DNA from: an alpha proteobacterium L41A
GTDB taxonomy: Bacteria > Pseudomonadota > Alphaproteobacteria > Caulobacterales > Caulobacteraceae
DNA: 32,545 bases
Assembly: GCA_000335735.1 (NCBI GenBank)
Contig: AMYY01000033.1
Location: 1 to 32,545 of the forward strand
Direction of reading: 5' to 3'
Shown: positions 14,795 through 26,597 of the stretch, piece after piece
How positions within the stretch are numbered: the first letter of the stretch is position 1
How the letters are laid out: the number at the start of each line of letters is the position of its first letter
Made by a program: the position numbers and the translations under genes
The notes under the pieces: model-generated
Told to the model about the DNA's origin: nothing
The model's input: only the letters and a program-made list of their open reading frames with translations
Database searches by the model: none

Positions 14795-14874
14795 GATGTG
14801 TCGCTCAAGCAGCGAGCGACCGCGTCGCGAGCGTTAGCGACCAGCCGGGGGTTTGGGGCCGCAGCCCCCAAGCC
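14795..14874. repeat. REP-like cluster of short palindromes downstream of gatB
   Basis: The 84 bases between the terminator and the gatB stop hold several dyads: GTCGCTC/GAGCGAC (14800-14806, 14814-14820), GTCGC/GCGAC (14824-14828, 14837-14841), and a GC-rich GGGGG...CCCCC palindrome near 14849-14871. The arrangement resembles repetitive extragenic palindromes and may help end gatB transcription. Confidence 0.45.
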
Positions 14875-16368
<1,494 letters not shown>

Positions 16369-16370
16369 GC

Positions 16371-17849
16371 TCACCACCACTTGCCCGGCTTGGCCGTGAA
16401 GCCCGCCGCCCGTTCCAGCGCGGCGCCGACCTGGAAGACCGTCGCCTCGTCCAGCGCCTTGCCGATGACCTGCAGACCCAGCGGCAGGCCGCCGGCGTCC
16501 ACGCCCGCCGGCACCGAAATGCCCGGCAGGCCGGCCAGATTGGTCGTCACCGTGAAGACGTCGTTCAGATACATGGTCAGCGGGTCGATCTGCTTGTCGC
16601 CCAGCGCGAACGCAGCCGACGGCGTCGACGGCGTCAGGATGGCGTCCACCTGGCCCCAGACGTTGTCGAAGTCCTCAGCGATGCGGCGACGAACCTTCAG
16701 CGCCTTGACGTAGTAGGCGTCGTAGAAGCCGGCCGACAGCACATAGGCGCCGATGGTCAGGCGACGCTGGACCTCCTTTCCGAAGCCCTCGGCGCGCGAG
16801 GTCGCGTACAGGTCGTCCAGCGACTTGAAGTCCTCCGCCCGATGCCCGAACCGCATCCCGTCGTAGCGAGCCAGGTTCGACGAGGCCTCGGCCGGCGCCA
16901 CGATATAGTAGGTCGGCAGGGCGTATTTGGTGTGCGGCAGGCTGATCTCGACGATCTCGCAGCCGGCGTCCTTCAGCCAGGCCACGCCTTGATCCCACAG
17001 GGCCTGGATCTCGGCCGGCATTCCGTCCACGACATATTCGCGCGGCACGCCGATGCGCAGACCCTTGACCGACTTGCCGACCGACTGGGTCCAGTCGGGC
17101 GTGGCGATGTCCAGACTGGTCGAATCCTTGGCGTCGAACGAGCACATGGATTGCAGCAGCAGGGCCGCGTCCTCGACCGTCTTGGTGATCGGCCCGGCCT
17201 GGTCCAGCGACGACGCGAAGGCCACCATGCCGAAGCGGCTAGCGCGGCCATAGGTCGGCTTGATCCCGACCGTGCCGGTGAAGGCGGCGGGCTGGCGGAT
17301 CGAGCCGCCCGTGTCCGACGCCGTCGCGGCCAGGCACAGGTCGGCCGCCACGGCCGAGGCCGAACCGCCCGACGAACCGCCCGGCGTCAGGTCGGCGTTC
17401 GAGCCGGTTGATTTCCACGGGTTCTTGACCGGACCGAAGGCCGAGGTTTCGTTGGACGAGCCCATGGCGAACTCGTCCATGTTCAGCTTGCCCAGCATGA
17501 CCGCCCCGTCGCGCCACAGATTGGCGGTGACGGTCGATTCATACGGCGGTACGAACCCCCGCAGCATGTCGGAGCCGGCCGTCGTCTGCACGCCCTCGGT
17601 GCAGAACAGGTCCTTGATCCCCAGCGGCGCGCCTTCCAGCGCCCCGGCCTGACCGGATGCGATGCGGGCGTCGGACGCGCGCGCCATGTCCATGGCCTTG
17701 TCCGCCGTCACCTCGACATAGGCGTTCAGCGTCGGGTTCGAGGCCTCGATGGTGGTCAGGAAGGCCTGGGTGATTTCGGCCGAGGTGAAGTCCTTGGCCT
17801 TCAGCCCGTCGATGGCGCCCTTCAGGGTCAGTTTGGTCAGGTCGCTCAT
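16371..17849 (-). CDS. gatA: Asp/Glu-tRNA amidotransferase subunit A
   Basis: A 492-residue glutaminase/amidase subunit that frees ammonia from glutamine for GatB. The amidase signature is complete: Lys79 in GIKDLF, cis-Ser159 in GGSSGGS, and nucleophile Ser183 in [10 protein letters not shown]. The start is ATG at 17849 (MSDLTKL), two bases after the gatC stop. An upstream in-frame extension would be Arg/Gly-rich shadow sequence running across gatC and is rejected. It is the middle gene of the operon. Nothing unusual is seen. Confidence 0.98.
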   Translation of the reverse strand: MSDLTKLTLKGAIDGLKAKDFTSAEITQAFLTTIEASNPTLNAYVEVTADKAMDMARASDARIASGQAGALEGAPLGIKDLFCTEGVQTTAGSDMLRGFVPPYESTVTANLWRDGAVMLGKLNMDEFAMGSSNETSAFGPVKNPWKSTGSNADLTPGGSSGGSASAVAADLCLAATASDTGGSIRQPAAFTGTVGIKPTYGRASRFGMVAFASSLDQAGPITKTVEDAALLLQSMCSFDAKDSTSLDIATPDWTQSVGKSVKGLRIGVPREYVVDGMPAEIQALWDQGVAWLKDAGCEIVEISLPHTKYALPTYYIVAPAEASSNLARYDGMRFGHRAEDFKSLDDLYATSRAEGFGKEVQRRLTIGAYVLSAGFYDAYYVKALKVRRRIAEDFDNVWGQVDAILTPSTPSAAFALGDKQIDPLTMYLNDVFTVTTNLAGLPGISVPAGVDAGGLPLGLQVIGKALDEATVFQVGAALERAAGFTAKPGKWW

Positions 17850-17851
17850 GA

Positions 17852-18139
17852 CTATTCGACCACCTTGGGCACGACGAAGAATCCATCCGCCGACTTGGGC
17901 GCATTCGACAGGACCGCATCGACCTTGGCGCCGTCGGTGACGACGTCCTCGCGCAGGCGCAGCGGCTGGGCGACGTTCGAGGTCATCGGCTCCACGCCTT
18001 CGACATCCACCTGATCCAACTGCTCGATCCAGGCCAGGATGCCGTTCAGCTCCTGCGCCAGCGGCTCCAGCCGGTCCTCGGGGGTCTTGATGCGGGCGAG
18101 ATGCGCAACCTTGCGCACCGTCGCAGCGTCGATGGCCAT
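17852..18139 (-). CDS. gatC: Asp/Glu-tRNA amidotransferase subunit C
   Basis: A 95-residue subunit that wraps around GatA and stabilises the GatAB interface. Family features are visible: [10 protein letters not shown] near the start, [21 protein letters not shown] in the middle, LREDVV, and the C-terminal [11 protein letters not shown]. The start is ATG at 18139, with GGAGGG five bases upstream, which overrules a longer in-frame option. It is the first gene of the operon; its promoter must lie in the 95 bases before it or upstream of the lipoprotein gene. Confidence 0.97.
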   Translation of the reverse strand: MAIDAATVRKVAHLARIKTPEDRLEPLAQELNGILAWIEQLDQVDVEGVEPMTSNVAQPLRLREDVVTDGAKVDAVLSNAPKSADGFFVVPKVVE

Positions 18140-18234
18140 GCGGCCCTCCAACACACAAAATGAAAACGAAGCGGTCGGATTAGCCGCCCGCACTGGGATT
18201 CACAAGGATCAGCCGCCCGTCATCAGGCGTGATC

Positions 18235-18780
18235 TCACTGCGACGTGCTGACGGACACGGCATCCGGCGGCGTCTCGCCGCTCGGCGGGAAGTCGATCTG
18301 CACGGCGCGCTCCACTTTCAAGATGTCCCCGTTCGGCCCCGCCGTGTCCTGACGCACCGCCAGGACCACGCGACCGGCCTTCACCTCCACGACCTTCCAT
18401 TCGGCGTAGTCGCCCAAAGGATAGGCGCGCCAGCCTTCGGCCGAGCCGCCGAACAGGGCGAAATAGGTCACCAGACCATTCACCGCCGGATCACCGCCCG
18501 ACAGACTGAAGACCTTGGCGTTCTGCTCCGGCAGGGCCTGCAACTGCGACACGTCGGCCGCCGTGCCGATTTCCTCGCGTGCAGCGGCCGGGCGCTGTTC
18601 GGCAGGCCCGACCGGCTTGGTGGTCTGTGACGGGGCCGCACGCGTGATTGCGGCCGGCGTTGGCGCGGCTGCCGCGATCTGAGTATCCTGTGCGGCCGGG
18701 GTCTTGGCCGGCGCATCGGATTGTCCGCACCCACTCAGCACCAGCCCGAAAGCCGTCATCACCGCTGTCGCCGTGCGCAT
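18235..18780 (-). CDS. Hypothetical lipoprotein
   Basis: A 181-residue lipoprotein. The signal ends in LSGC with Cys18. Residues 19-85 are an Ala/Pro/Thr/Gln-rich linker, probably disordered. Residues 90-181 form a compact domain with conserved-looking GWRAYPLGDYAEWKVVEVKAG, then VQIDFPP. It is upstream of gatC on the same strand with a 95-base gap and divergent from ruvX. I do not recognise the domain, and no catalytic pattern is apparent. The signal and intact frame make it a real gene. Confidence 0.8.
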   Translation of the reverse strand: MRTATAVMTAFGLVLSGCGQSDAPAKTPAAQDTQIAAAAPTPAAITRAAPSQTTKPVGPAEQRPAAAREEIGTAADVSQLQALPEQNAKVFSLSGGDPAVNGLVTYFALFGGSAEGWRAYPLGDYAEWKVVEVKAGRVVLAVRQDTAGPNGDILKVERAVQIDFPPSGETPPDAVSVSTSQ

Positions 18781-18854
18781 GTCATCGTCCTTTCCTGTCG
18801 CTCATCGTCACCATCGCCTTTGACTTCGGCCCGCGCCAGTCCTAACCGCAGGCC

Positions 18855-19334
18855 GTGCCCGTCCTCGACCTCCTCGACCTGCCCGCCGCCTGCCCGCCCG
18901 ACACGCCGTGGATGGGGCTGGATCTGGGCGAGAAGACCATCGGCGTCGCCGTGTCGGATTCCACGCGCCTGATCGCCTCGCCGCTAGAGCTGATCCGCAA
19001 GTCCAAGTTCACGCAGGAAGCCGAACACCTGTTCAAGCTGATGGCGCATCGCAAGGTTTCGGCCCTGGTCATCGGCCTGCCCGCCAACATGGACGGCACC
19101 GAAGGTCCGCGCGCCCAGTCGTGCCGCGCCTTCGCCCGCAATCTGGAGCGGCTGCGGCCCGTCAACATCGCCTTCTGGGACGAGCGCCTGTCCACCAGCG
19201 CGGTCGAGCGCTTCCTGATCGAGGATCTGGACCTGAACCGCAAACGCCGCGCCCAGGTCGTGGACCGCACCGCCGCCGCCTGGATTCTGCAAGGGGCGCT
19301 GGACCGGGTTCGGGATCAGGCGACCTGGGTTTGA
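18855..19334 (+). CDS. ruvX: Putative pre-16S rRNA nuclease / Holliday junction resolvase YqgF
   Basis: A 159-residue RNase H-fold protein of the YqgF/RuvX family, implicated in 16S rRNA 5' maturation. Motif 1 is GLDLGEKTIGVAVSD with the acidic residue at about 23. VIGLPANMDGTEGP is the family's central motif. FWDERLSTSAVE carries the second acidic residue, and VDRTAAAWILQGAL the third (Asp). The start is GTG at 18855; no ATG precedes motif 1 except Met20, which is too late. Its TGA stop overlaps the TTG start of the following transporter gene. Confidence 0.93.
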   Translation: MPVLDLLDLPAACPPDTPWMGLDLGEKTIGVAVSDSTRLIASPLELIRKSKFTQEAEHLFKLMAHRKVSALVIGLPANMDGTEGPRAQSCRAFARNLERLRPVNIAFWDERLSTSAVERFLIEDLDLNRKRRAQVVDRTAAAWILQGALDRVRDQATWV

Positions 19335-20254
19335 CGGCCCTGATCGCCGGCGTCCTGCCGATCTTTCTCATGATCGCCCTGGGTTACGGCCTCAGAAAGT
19401 CCGGCTTCCTGCCCGACGAGGCCTGGCGCCCGATCGAGAAGCTGTCGATCAACATCTTCTATCCCAGCTTCCTGATCCCGGCGATCTGGCACGCCGATCT
19501 CGCCGGCGGCGGCGCGACCGTGGCGGGCGCTGCGGCGGTGGGCGCGACCCTGATCGTGGCGGCGGCGACCTTGGCGGCCAAGCCCCTGATCACACTGGAC
19601 GGCCCGGCCTACACCAGCGTCTTTCAGGGCGTGATCCGCTGGAACAGCTTCGTCTTCGTGCCGGTGATCCAGTCGGTCTATGGCTCGGAAGGCACGGCGC
19701 TGGCCGCGGTCGCCATCGCCTTCATCATTCCCGTCACCAACATCGCCTGCGTCGCCGTGCTGGCGAAATGGGGTTCGCTGCGGCGCGAACCTTCGGTCGT
19801 CGGCCTGATCAAGTCGATGCTGGCCAATCCGATCCTGCTGGCCTGCCTGATCGGCTTGGCGCTGAACCTGTTGCGCGTGCCGCTGATCCCTGGCCTGTCG
19901 GATGCGATGGACCTGCTGGGCGCCGCCGCCCTGCCGCTGGGCTTGATCGTCGCCGGGGCGGGGCTGTCCTTCGCCGAGGTCAAACGACGCCGCACGACCA
20001 TCGCCGCCGTCAGCTTGGTCAAGCTAGGGGTCATGCCGCCGCTGATGTGGTTCATCGCCTGGACCCTGGGCGGCGACAGCCTGGCGCAGGGCATCGCCCT
20101 GATCTGCGGCGCCGCGCCCGGCTCGGCCGCCTCCTACATCCTGGCGCGTCAGATGGGCGGCGACGCGCCCCTGATCGCTGGCGTCATCGCCCTTACCACC
20201 GTGGGCAGCGCCGTGGTCATTCCCATCCTGCTGGCCCTGTTCCACTTCACCTGA
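19331..20254 (+). CDS. AEC-family transporter
   Basis: A 307-residue inner-membrane protein with about ten hydrophobic helices, of the auxin-efflux-carrier (AEC) type. Characteristic segments are [18 protein letters not shown] at the N-terminus, the central [18 protein letters not shown], and [14 protein letters not shown] before the second half. Members export small organic anions such as malate or other acids; the substrate is unknown. The start is TTG, overlapping the ruvX stop as TTGA, so translation is probably coupled. A later Met at residue 14 would cut into the first helix. pyrB follows 52 bases downstream on the same strand. Confidence 0.9.
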   Translation: MTALIAGVLPIFLMIALGYGLRKSGFLPDEAWRPIEKLSINIFYPSFLIPAIWHADLAGGGATVAGAAAVGATLIVAAATLAAKPLITLDGPAYTSVFQGVIRWNSFVFVPVIQSVYGSEGTALAAVAIAFIIPVTNIACVAVLAKWGSLRREPSVVGLIKSMLANPILLACLIGLALNLLRVPLIPGLSDAMDLLGAAALPLGLIVAGAGLSFAEVKRRRTTIAAVSLVKLGVMPPLMWFIAWTLGGDSLAQGIALICGAAPGSAASYILARQMGGDAPLIAGVIALTTVGSAVVIPILLALFHFT

Positions 20255-20306
20255 CTGGCGCCGCACACTGGCAATGGGAGCGACTCCCGCCTATAGCCGC
20301 GTCTCG

Positions 20307-21290
20307 ATGACCCAGCCCGCTCAAGTCACCGATCAGACCATCCGCGACCGGCTGGTTCCGTTCCCCAAACCGCACTTCCTGGCCGCATCGGACCTCGATC
20401 CGTATGTGACGCCGCAGTTGCTGGATCTGGGCGACGCCTTCGTCGACTTCAATCGCCAGTCGTCCAAGGCCCTTGACCTGCTGCACGGCCGCACGGTCGT
20501 GAACCTGTTCTTCGAGAACTCGACCCGCACCTCCTCCTCCTTCGAAATCGCCGCCAAGCGGCTGGGCGCGGACGTCGTCACCATGCCGGTCGCCGCCTCC
20601 TCGGTGAAGAAGGGCGAAACCCTGATCGACACGGCGGTCACCCTGAACGCCATGAAGCCCGACATTCTGGTCATCCGCCACTCGGCCTCGGGCGCGGCCG
20701 AACTGCTCAGCCAGAAGGTCGGCTGCGCCGTCGTCAACGCCGGCGACGGCCGCCACGAACACCCGACCCAGGCCCTGCTGGATTTGCTGTCCATGCGCCG
20801 CGCCTTCGGCGATGTGACCAGCCTGACCGTCGCCATCTGTGGCGACATCACTCACAGCCGCGTGGCCCGCTCCAATGTCGCCCTGCTACAGATGATGGGC
20901 GCGCGCGTCCGCCTGATCGGCCCGCCGACCCTGGTGCCCGGCGACGCCGACCGCTGGGGCTGCGAGGTCTTCCATGACATGCGCGAAGGTCTGAAAGGCT
21001 GCGATGTGGTCATGATGCTGCGCCTGCAGCTGGAGCGGATGGCCGGCGCCCTGGTGCCCTCGACCCGCGAATATTTCCGCTTCTGGGGCCTGGATCGCGA
21101 GAAGCTGGCCTGGGCCAATCCCGGCGCCCGGGTCATGCACCCCGGGCCCATGAACCGCGGCGTCGAGATCGATTCCGACGTGGCCGACGACCTGGACGTC
21201 TCCCTGATCCAGGATCAGGTCGAAATGGGCGTCGCCGCCCGCATGGCCGTGCTGGCCTCCCTCTCCGCCCGTTGGGGAGACGCCCGATGA
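20307..21290 (+). CDS. pyrB: Aspartate carbamoyltransferase catalytic subunit
   Basis: A 327-residue enzyme that condenses carbamoyl phosphate and aspartate to carbamoyl aspartate in pyrimidine synthesis. STRTS at 72-76 is the carbamoyl-phosphate loop. Further signatures are [24 protein letters not shown], and the aspartate-loop [11 protein letters not shown]. The start is uncertain: ATG at 20307 gives MTQPAQV and a normal length, while ATG at 20274 adds 11 residues; neither has a Shine-Dalgarno. Its stop overlaps the start of the dihydroorotase-like gene (ATGA). This pairing is typical of class A aspartate transcarbamoylases, in which PyrB needs an inactive dihydroorotase partner; no pyrI is present. 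Confidence 0.96.
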   Translation: MTQPAQVTDQTIRDRLVPFPKPHFLAASDLDPYVTPQLLDLGDAFVDFNRQSSKALDLLHGRTVVNLFFENSTRTSSSFEIAAKRLGADVVTMPVAASSVKKGETLIDTAVTLNAMKPDILVIRHSASGAAELLSQKVGCAVVNAGDGRHEHPTQALLDLLSMRRAFGDVTSLTVAICGDITHSRVARSNVALLQMMGARVRLIGPPTLVPGDADRWGCEVFHDMREGLKGCDVVMMLRLQLERMAGALVPSTREYFRFWGLDREKLAWANPGARVMHPGPMNRGVEIDSDVADDLDVSLIQDQVEMGVAARMAVLASLSARWGDAR

Positions 21291-22561
21291 CCACCGTCGC
21301 CATCATCAACGCCCGTCTGCTCGACCCCGCTACGGACTATGACGGCCCAGGCGGCCTGCTGATCCAGGACGGCCGCATCAGCCGCGTGATCCATGGTCCG
21401 ACGCCGGACCTGGCGGCGGATCAGATCATCGACGCCGACGGTCTGTGCCTTGCGCCCGGCCTGATCGACATCCGGGTCAAGACCGGCGAACCCGGCGCCG
21501 AGCCCAAGGAGACACTGAAGTCCGCCAGCCTGGCCGCCGCCGCCGGGGGCGTGACGACCATCGTGGTCCAGCCCGACACCGATCCCGCCGTCGATGACCC
21601 CGCCATGATCGACTTTATCCAGCGACGCGGCGCAGCGCTGAACCTGGTCAACGTCCGCGCCGCCGGCGCCGCGACCAAGGCCCTGGACGGTCAGCGCATG
21701 GCCGAGATCGGCCTGATGGACGAGGCCGGCGCCCTGTATTTCACCGACGGCGACAAGGTGATTGTCAACAGCCGCACCCTGCAACGGGTGATGAGCTACG
21801 CCGCCGCCTTCAACGCCCTGATCGCCTGCCGCCCGGCCGACCGCTGGCTGACGGAAGGCGCGGTCGCCGCCTCAGGCGAACTGGCCACGCGCCTGGGCCT
21901 TTCCGGCAGCCCTGCCATCGCCGAGCGGATCGGGCTGGAGCGCGACCTGGCCCTGGTCGAACAGACCGGTGCGCGGTTCCTGGTGGATCAGATTTCGACC
22001 GAGGGCGCCTTGGACACCCTGGCCCGCGCCCGCGCCAAGGGCCTGGAGGTCGCCGTCAGCGTCTCGATCAACCACCTGTGCTTCAACGAGGTGGACATCG
22101 GCGATTACCGCACCTTCTACCGGCTAGACCCGCCGCTGCGCTCCGAAGCCGACCGCCAGGCCCTGATCGAGGCCGTGCGCGAGGGCCTGATCGACGTCAT
22201 CACCTCGGCCCACGCCCCGGCTCCGGCCGAGGACAAGCGCCGCCCCTTCGCCGAGGCCGCGCCCGGCGCGATCGGCCTGGAGACCCTGCTGCCCGCCGCC
22301 CTGACCCTGCATCACGAAGACGGTCTGGACTTGCTCGACGTGCTGCGTCCCCTGACCCAGGGCCCCGCCGCCCTGCTCGGCCTCGACGCCGGCGTCCTGG
22401 CCGAGGGCGCCCCCGCCGACGTCATCCTGTTCGACGCCGGGGCCCCCGTCATCATCGACGCCGACGCCCTTCACTCCAAGTCCAAGAACTCGCCCTTCGA
22501 CGGCCGCCGGCTTCAGGGCAAGCTGATCGGAACCTGGGTGGGAGGTCGAAAGGTTCACTGA
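21287..22561 (+). CDS. pyrC: Pseudo-dihydroorotase (PyrC'), non-catalytic partner of PyrB
   Basis: A 424-residue amidohydrolase-fold protein of the dihydroorotase family that has lost its catalytic residues. The canonical metal motif DxHxHLR is DIRVKTG at 61-67, with both histidines replaced (Arg63, Lys65). The usual DHAPH is SAHAPA near 307-312, with catalytic Asp replaced by Ala308. The HaEd and HisH positions read CRPAD and VDQIS. The scaffold remains clear ([36 protein letters not shown]). In Pseudomonas an inactive PyrC' of this type assembles with PyrB into the active transcarbamoylase, so the same role is inferred. A genuine dihydroorotase must be encoded elsewhere. The ATG overlaps the pyrB stop. 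Confidence 0.92.
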   Translation: MTTVAIINARLLDPATDYDGPGGLLIQDGRISRVIHGPTPDLAADQIIDADGLCLAPGLIDIRVKTGEPGAEPKETLKSASLAAAAGGVTTIVVQPDTDPAVDDPAMIDFIQRRGAALNLVNVRAAGAATKALDGQRMAEIGLMDEAGALYFTDGDKVIVNSRTLQRVMSYAAAFNALIACRPADRWLTEGAVAASGELATRLGLSGSPAIAERIGLERDLALVEQTGARFLVDQISTEGALDTLARARAKGLEVAVSVSINHLCFNEVDIGDYRTFYRLDPPLRSEADRQALIEAVREGLIDVITSAHAPAPAEDKRRPFAEAAPGAIGLETLLPAALTLHHEDGLDLLDVLRPLTQGPAALLGLDAGVLAEGAPADVILFDAGAPVIIDADALHSKSKNSPFDGRRLQGKLIGTWVGGRKVH

Positions 22562-22573
22562 CGCCAGGCGTCA
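22559..22573. other. Perfect palindrome containing both convergent stop codons
   Basis: TGACGCC-A-GGCGTCA is a perfect dyad whose two ends are the TGA stops of the pseudo-dihydroorotase gene (plus strand) and the monooxygenase gene (minus strand). The stem is short with no T tract, so a terminator function is doubtful. Confidence 0.4.
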
Positions 22574-23752
22574 CGCCGTCAGCATCCGCTTCACCACCGC
22601 CTTGAACGGCGCGGTCGCCTGACCGGCGCGCAGCATGGCGCCTCGCGCCAGTCGGGCCGGCGGCGTCTCTTGCGTGAACAGGCGCACCAGAGCGTTCGTG
22701 CCTTGATAAAGCGGCCAGCTGGCCAGTCGCTGCTCATGCTGGTATCGCGCCAGCAGACGGCCCGAACCGATGTCTTCCCCTCGCGCCCCGCGCACCACCT
22801 TGGCCAGAGTCTCCTGCCCGCGCAGACCCAGGTTAAAGCCATGGGCGGTGACCGGGTGCATTCCCACCGCCGCATCACCGATCAGGGCGAAGCCCTCGCC
22901 CGCGAACCGATGACTCCAGGTCGTAGCCAGCGGATAGGCGTGGCGCGCACCCGCCAGTTCCAACCCGGTCATCCGCCCCTTCAACCGCCGCTCCATGGAC
23001 GATGCAAAGGTCTCGGGCGATTGCGCCATCACGTCCGCAATCGCCGGCGCCGCCAGGGTCATGACCACCGAAGACATCCGCTGCTCAGGGTCCGCGACCG
23101 GCAGCAGGGCGATGGTCTGGCCGTGGTCGAACCACTCGGTCGCCACATGGCCGTGCGCCTGATCATGCCGCATCCGGCAGACCATCATCGAACGCCCCAG
23201 CCGATTGATCTCGGCCCCCACGCCCAGTCGGTCCCGCATGAAGGAAAACCGCGAATCCGCCGCCACGATCAGATCGGCCCGGATCGTCGTCCCGTCGTCC
23301 AGCGTCAGCCGTCCGCGCGGCCTTCGAGGCTCGATCCGACAGTCGGCCACCCGCCGTCCGGCCAGCAGATCGACGCCCGCCTGACCCTCGACGACTTCGA
23401 ACAGCGCGCGCCGGATCAGATGATTGGGGATCAGCACGCCCAAGCGGTCCGCGTCCGCCGCGCCAAAGGTCAGGGCGAAAGGCGAACCGCCGTCCAGCAC
23501 CCGCGCCTGGCGCAGGTCCGAGATGTCATCGGCCGGGATCCGGTCCCACACACCCATCGTCTTCAAAAGGCGCATCGAACGGTGCGTCAGCGCGATCTCG
23601 CGTCCGTCGAAGTTCGGATCCCGCAGGCTCGTCTCTGCCTGCCCCTCGATCATGACCACGGACAGCCCGGCTCCCGCCAGCGATCGGACGAAGGCCAGGC
23701 CCGCCGGTCCGGCCCCAACCACGGCGATATCGAATGTCAGATGCTGGCTCAT
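22571..23752 (-). CDS. UbiH/UbiF/COQ6-family FAD-dependent monooxygenase
   Basis: A 393-residue flavoprotein hydroxylase. The N-terminal FAD fold is VVGAGPAGLAFVRSLAGAGL with a following Glu. A DG-type motif (ADLIVAADSRFSFMRDRLG) sits mid-protein, and the second FAD motif is ALIGDAAVGMHPVTAHGFN. These are signatures of ubiquinone-ring hydroxylases; the last resembles the UbiM subgroup, so a role in ubiquinone synthesis is likely but the hydroxylated position is not readable. The start is ATG at 23752 (MSQHLTF); a longer in-frame option adds eight basic residues. It is convergent with the pyrimidine operon, nine bases apart. Confidence 0.88.
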   Translation of the reverse strand: MSQHLTFDIAVVGAGPAGLAFVRSLAGAGLSVVMIEGQAETSLRDPNFDGREIALTHRSMRLLKTMGVWDRIPADDISDLRQARVLDGGSPFALTFGAADADRLGVLIPNHLIRRALFEVVEGQAGVDLLAGRRVADCRIEPRRPRGRLTLDDGTTIRADLIVAADSRFSFMRDRLGVGAEINRLGRSMMVCRMRHDQAHGHVATEWFDHGQTIALLPVADPEQRMSSVVMTLAAPAIADVMAQSPETFASSMERRLKGRMTGLELAGARHAYPLATTWSHRFAGEGFALIGDAAVGMHPVTAHGFNLGLRGQETLAKVVRGARGEDIGSGRLLARYQHEQRLASWPLYQGTNALVRLFTQETPPARLARGAMLRAGQATAPFKAVVKRMLTA

Positions 23753-23812
23753 TGACGCGCTTCTGCCCGATCGCAACGCCGCCGCCCTTGATGCAGCGCA
23801 AACCCAGGCAAG

Positions 23813-24745
23813 TCAGCGCGGGCGAGGACAGGTCGCGGCCTTGGCTACTTCGGCGCCCAGCACCGATTTGACGGCCAGCGGCGTGTCGGTGGCGATCACG
23901 GTGACGCCCTGGCGCACCAGATCGCGGTATTCCGAGACGTCCCCGTCGGCGGCGTAGCGGTCGTCGCGGCGCACGCCCTCGGCGCCCAACGTGCCGAACT
24001 GAACCTCGACCCCGGCCTCGCGCAAGGCGCGCCACAGCGCCGGACGCTCCTCGCGCGTGCCGGTCCAGGCCAGAATCTGCGCCGGGTTCAGCCCGCTCAG
24101 ATCATCGACCCCGCCTAGTCCGGCCGAGATCATCATCTCCGGCGCCATGGCCGCCACCGCCCGTGCATCGGCGTCATTATAGGTGATCAGGATCACCCGG
24201 TTGCCGGCCCGCGACTGACGCACCTGATCGATCACCGCCCGCGCCAGATCGACCGTGGTCTCGCCGTCGGCGGGTTTCAGGTCGATGCTGGCGATGGCGC
24301 CCACGCGTCCGGCGGCGTCCAGCGCCTCGCCCAGCGTCGGCGGCGCGGCGCGCGTCAGGGCGCCGTTCGACGCCTTCAGCCGCGCCAGTTTCACCTGGGC
24401 CAGCGTCAGGTCAGCGACCCGCCCGCGTCTTGTCGTCGTCCGGTCCATGGTGTCGTCGTGCATCAGAACCAGCTGCCGGTCCCTGGTCAGGACGGCGTCC
24501 AGCTCCAGGATCGCATTGGGGATCGCCCGGCCTGTCGCCTCGATGGCGGCGATGGAATTCTCGGGCTGGTCCAGCGCCGAGACCGCCCGGTGCGCCGAGA
24601 TCGCCACGCCGCCGTCCCGCACGCAGTCGAAATAGGCCGCCATGGCCGGACCCGACGACGGCGCAGACGCCACCGGCCGCGCCCCGACGCAACCTGACGT
24701 CGAAAGCAGCAGCAGGGTCGCGGCGGCGGCGGAAATACGGGTCAT
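23813..24745 (-). CDS. Glycerophosphodiester phosphodiesterase-like lipoprotein
   Basis: A 310-residue protein with a lipoprotein signal ending in STSGC (Cys19). The GDPD domain follows: [20 protein letters not shown] (His and PENS motif), [24 protein letters not shown] (acidic metal ligands and catalytic His), SIDLKP (Glu position replaced by Asp), and a C-terminal VIATDTP. It should hydrolyse glycerophosphodiesters, or related phosphodiesters, at the envelope. The start is ATG at 24745, with GGAG nine bases upstream. It is divergent from plsY with 128 bases between, and upstream of the monooxygenase on the same strand. Confidence 0.88.
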   Translation of the reverse strand: MTRISAAAATLLLLSTSGCVGARPVASAPSSGPAMAAYFDCVRDGGVAISAHRAVSALDQPENSIAAIEATGRAIPNAILELDAVLTRDRQLVLMHDDTMDRTTTRRGRVADLTLAQVKLARLKASNGALTRAAPPTLGEALDAAGRVGAIASIDLKPADGETTVDLARAVIDQVRQSRAGNRVILITYNDADARAVAAMAPEMMISAGLGGVDDLSGLNPAQILAWTGTREERPALWRALREAGVEVQFGTLGAEGVRRDDRYAADGDVSEYRDLVRQGVTVIATDTPLAVKSVLGAEVAKAATCPRPR

Positions 24746-24873
24746 GGATCGGCTCCGGAAAGACGCGCGGACCAAACGCTGCGCCGATCATCGGGTCAAG
24801 AGGTCGGATCGCCCTTGCTCCCGACCGCCCCGCGACGCATTTTGCCGCAACGACACGCGGGGAGCGAATCAAC

Positions 24874-25527
24874 GTGCAGGATCTAGTGGCCCAAAATTCC
24901 GAGACATTGGCTTTCGGGACCTTGGCGCTGGTGGCGCTGGGCGGCTATCTGCTCGGCTCGATTCCGTTCGGCGTGGTGATCACGCGTGCGGCCGGCGCCG
25001 GCGACGTGCGCAACATCGGCTCGGGCAATATCGGCGCGACCAATGTCCTGCGCACCGGCCGCAAGGACCTGGCCCTGGCCACCCTGCTGCTGGACGCCGG
25101 CAAGGGTGCGGTCGCCCTGCTGATCGCCCGTCATCTGTTCGGCAGCGAGCTGGCCGGCGCCATCGCCGGCGGCGCGGCCTTCCTGGGACATCTGTTTCCC
25201 GTCTGGCTGGGCTTCAAGGGCGGCAAGGGCGTCGCCACCTTCTACGGCCTGCTGCTGGCCGCCGCCTGGCCGCTGGGCCTGATGGCGGGGGCGGTCTGGC
25301 TGCTCTGCGCCTTCCTGTTCCGCTATTCGTCACTGGCGGCGCTCATTTCATCGGCGACCGCGCCGCTGCTGGCGCTTCTGCCGCTCGCCGTCGTCGGTCT
25401 CCCGGTCAGCCTGCCCGTCCTGGCCCTGACCGTCTTCGCCGCCGTCCTGATCTGGGTTCGACATCACCAGAACATCGCCCGGCTTCTGAAGGGCGAGGAA
25501 CCGCGCATCGGGGCCAAGAAGGCGTGA
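24874..25527 (+). CDS. plsY: Acyl-phosphate:glycerol-3-phosphate acyltransferase
   Basis: A 217-residue inner-membrane enzyme that transfers acyl groups from acyl-phosphate to glycerol-3-phosphate, the first step of phospholipid synthesis. The three conserved loops are visible: [30 protein letters not shown], and [12 protein letters not shown], with terminal [16 protein letters not shown]. Five or six membrane helices fit the family. The start is GTG at 24874, with GGGGAGC nine bases upstream. The stop overlaps the dprA start (GTGA), so the pair is an operon. Confidence 0.96.
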   Translation: MQDLVAQNSETLAFGTLALVALGGYLLGSIPFGVVITRAAGAGDVRNIGSGNIGATNVLRTGRKDLALATLLLDAGKGAVALLIARHLFGSELAGAIAGGAAFLGHLFPVWLGFKGGKGVATFYGLLLAAAWPLGLMAGAVWLLCAFLFRYSSLAALISSATAPLLALLPLAVVGLPVSLPVLALTVFAAVLIWVRHHQNIARLLKGEEPRIGAKKA

Positions 25528-26597
25528 GCCTGGACCCGGCGGAACGCTTCGCCCGGCTGCGGCTCGCCCGCACCGACCGCATCGGCCCCGTCGCCTTCAC
25601 CCAACTGATCGGCCGCTATGGCTCGGCCCTCAGCGCGCTGGACGCCCTGCCCGATTTGGTGCGCAAGTCCGGGGCCACCTCCGTTCCGCCTCCCGTCGAG
25701 ACGGTCGAACGCGAGATCGCCGCCGGCGACGCCATCGGCGCCCGCCTGCTGGTGCTGGGCGATTCCGACTATCCCGAAATGCTGGCCGCGCTGGATCCGC
25801 CGCCACCGATCCTGTGGACGTGCGGTCGCGTCGATCTGCTGAACCAGCCCTCTGTCGCCATCGTCGGCGCCCGCATCGCCTCGGCGGGGGGGCAGCGGAT
25901 CGCACGCGGCCTGGCGCAGCAACTCGGTCAGGCGGGTCATGCCGTCGTCTCGGGCATGGCGCGCGGCATCGACGCCGCCGCCCACGAAGGCGCCTTGGCG
26001 ACCGGTACCGTCGCGGTCCTGGGCGGTGGAGTGAACGACATCTATCCGTCCGAACACGCCGACCTCTACGCCCGCCTGACGGAACAAGGCTGCGTCGTCT
26101 CCGAAAGCCCGGTCGGCGCCCGCGCCCAGGCGCGCGACTTTCCGCGCCGCAACCGCATCATCTCGGGCCTGTCGCGCGGCGTCGTGGTGGTCGAGGCTGA
26201 AGTCCGGTCCGGCTCCCTGATCACCGCCCGTCTCGCCGCCGAACAGGGCCGCGATGTCTTCGCCGTGCCCGGATCGCCGCTGGATCCCCGCGCGCGCGGT
26301 CCGAACGAACTGCTGCGCCAGGGCGCCATCCTGTGCGAGGGGATCGAGGACATCGACCGCGCCTTCAACACCCTGCACACCCTGCGCGAGCCGCCTGCCG
26401 ATCCGTTGCGATTCGACGGCGACATCGACGACGCCTTCCTCGACCGCGTCGCCGCCTTGCTGTCGCCGACCCCGACGCCGCGAGACGAGATCGCCCGCGC
26501 CCTCGACGCCCCGGTGTCCCAGGTCGCCGCCGCCCTGCTGGAGCTAAGCCTGACCGGCCGCGCCGACCTGCTGCCCGGCGGTCTCGCTTCGCTCTAG
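25524..26597 (+). CDS. dprA: DNA processing protein A
   Basis: A 357-residue single-stranded-DNA-binding protein that loads RecA during natural transformation. It has an N-terminal SAM-like region ([20 protein letters not shown]) and a Rossmann core from about residue 110 ([20 protein letters not shown], then [16 protein letters not shown], then [12 protein letters not shown], then [20 protein letters not shown]). A C-terminal winged-helix region follows ([30 protein letters not shown]). The start is GTG at 25524, overlapping the plsY stop. Its TAG stop overlaps that of the small convergent gene within CTAG. Confidence 0.95.
   Translation: MSLDPAERFARLRLARTDRIGPVAFTQLIGRYGSALSALDALPDLVRKSGATSVPPPVETVEREIAAGDAIGARLLVLGDSDYPEMLAALDPPPPILWTCGRVDLLNQPSVAIVGARIASAGGQRIARGLAQQLGQAGHAVVSGMARGIDAAAHEGALATGTVAVLGGGVNDIYPSEHADLYARLTEQGCVVSESPVGARAQARDFPRRNRIISGLSRGVVVVEAEVRSGSLITARLAAEQGRDVFAVPGSPLDPRARGPNELLRQGAILCEGIEDIDRAFNTLHTLREPPADPLRFDGDIDDAFLDRVAALLSPTPTPRDEIARALDAPVSQVAAALLELSLTGRADLLPGGLASL

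Noticed and set aside
17850..18158. Upstream in-frame extension of gatA
   Set aside because: It runs across gatC in another frame and is Arg/Gly-rich; the family start is the ATG at 17849.
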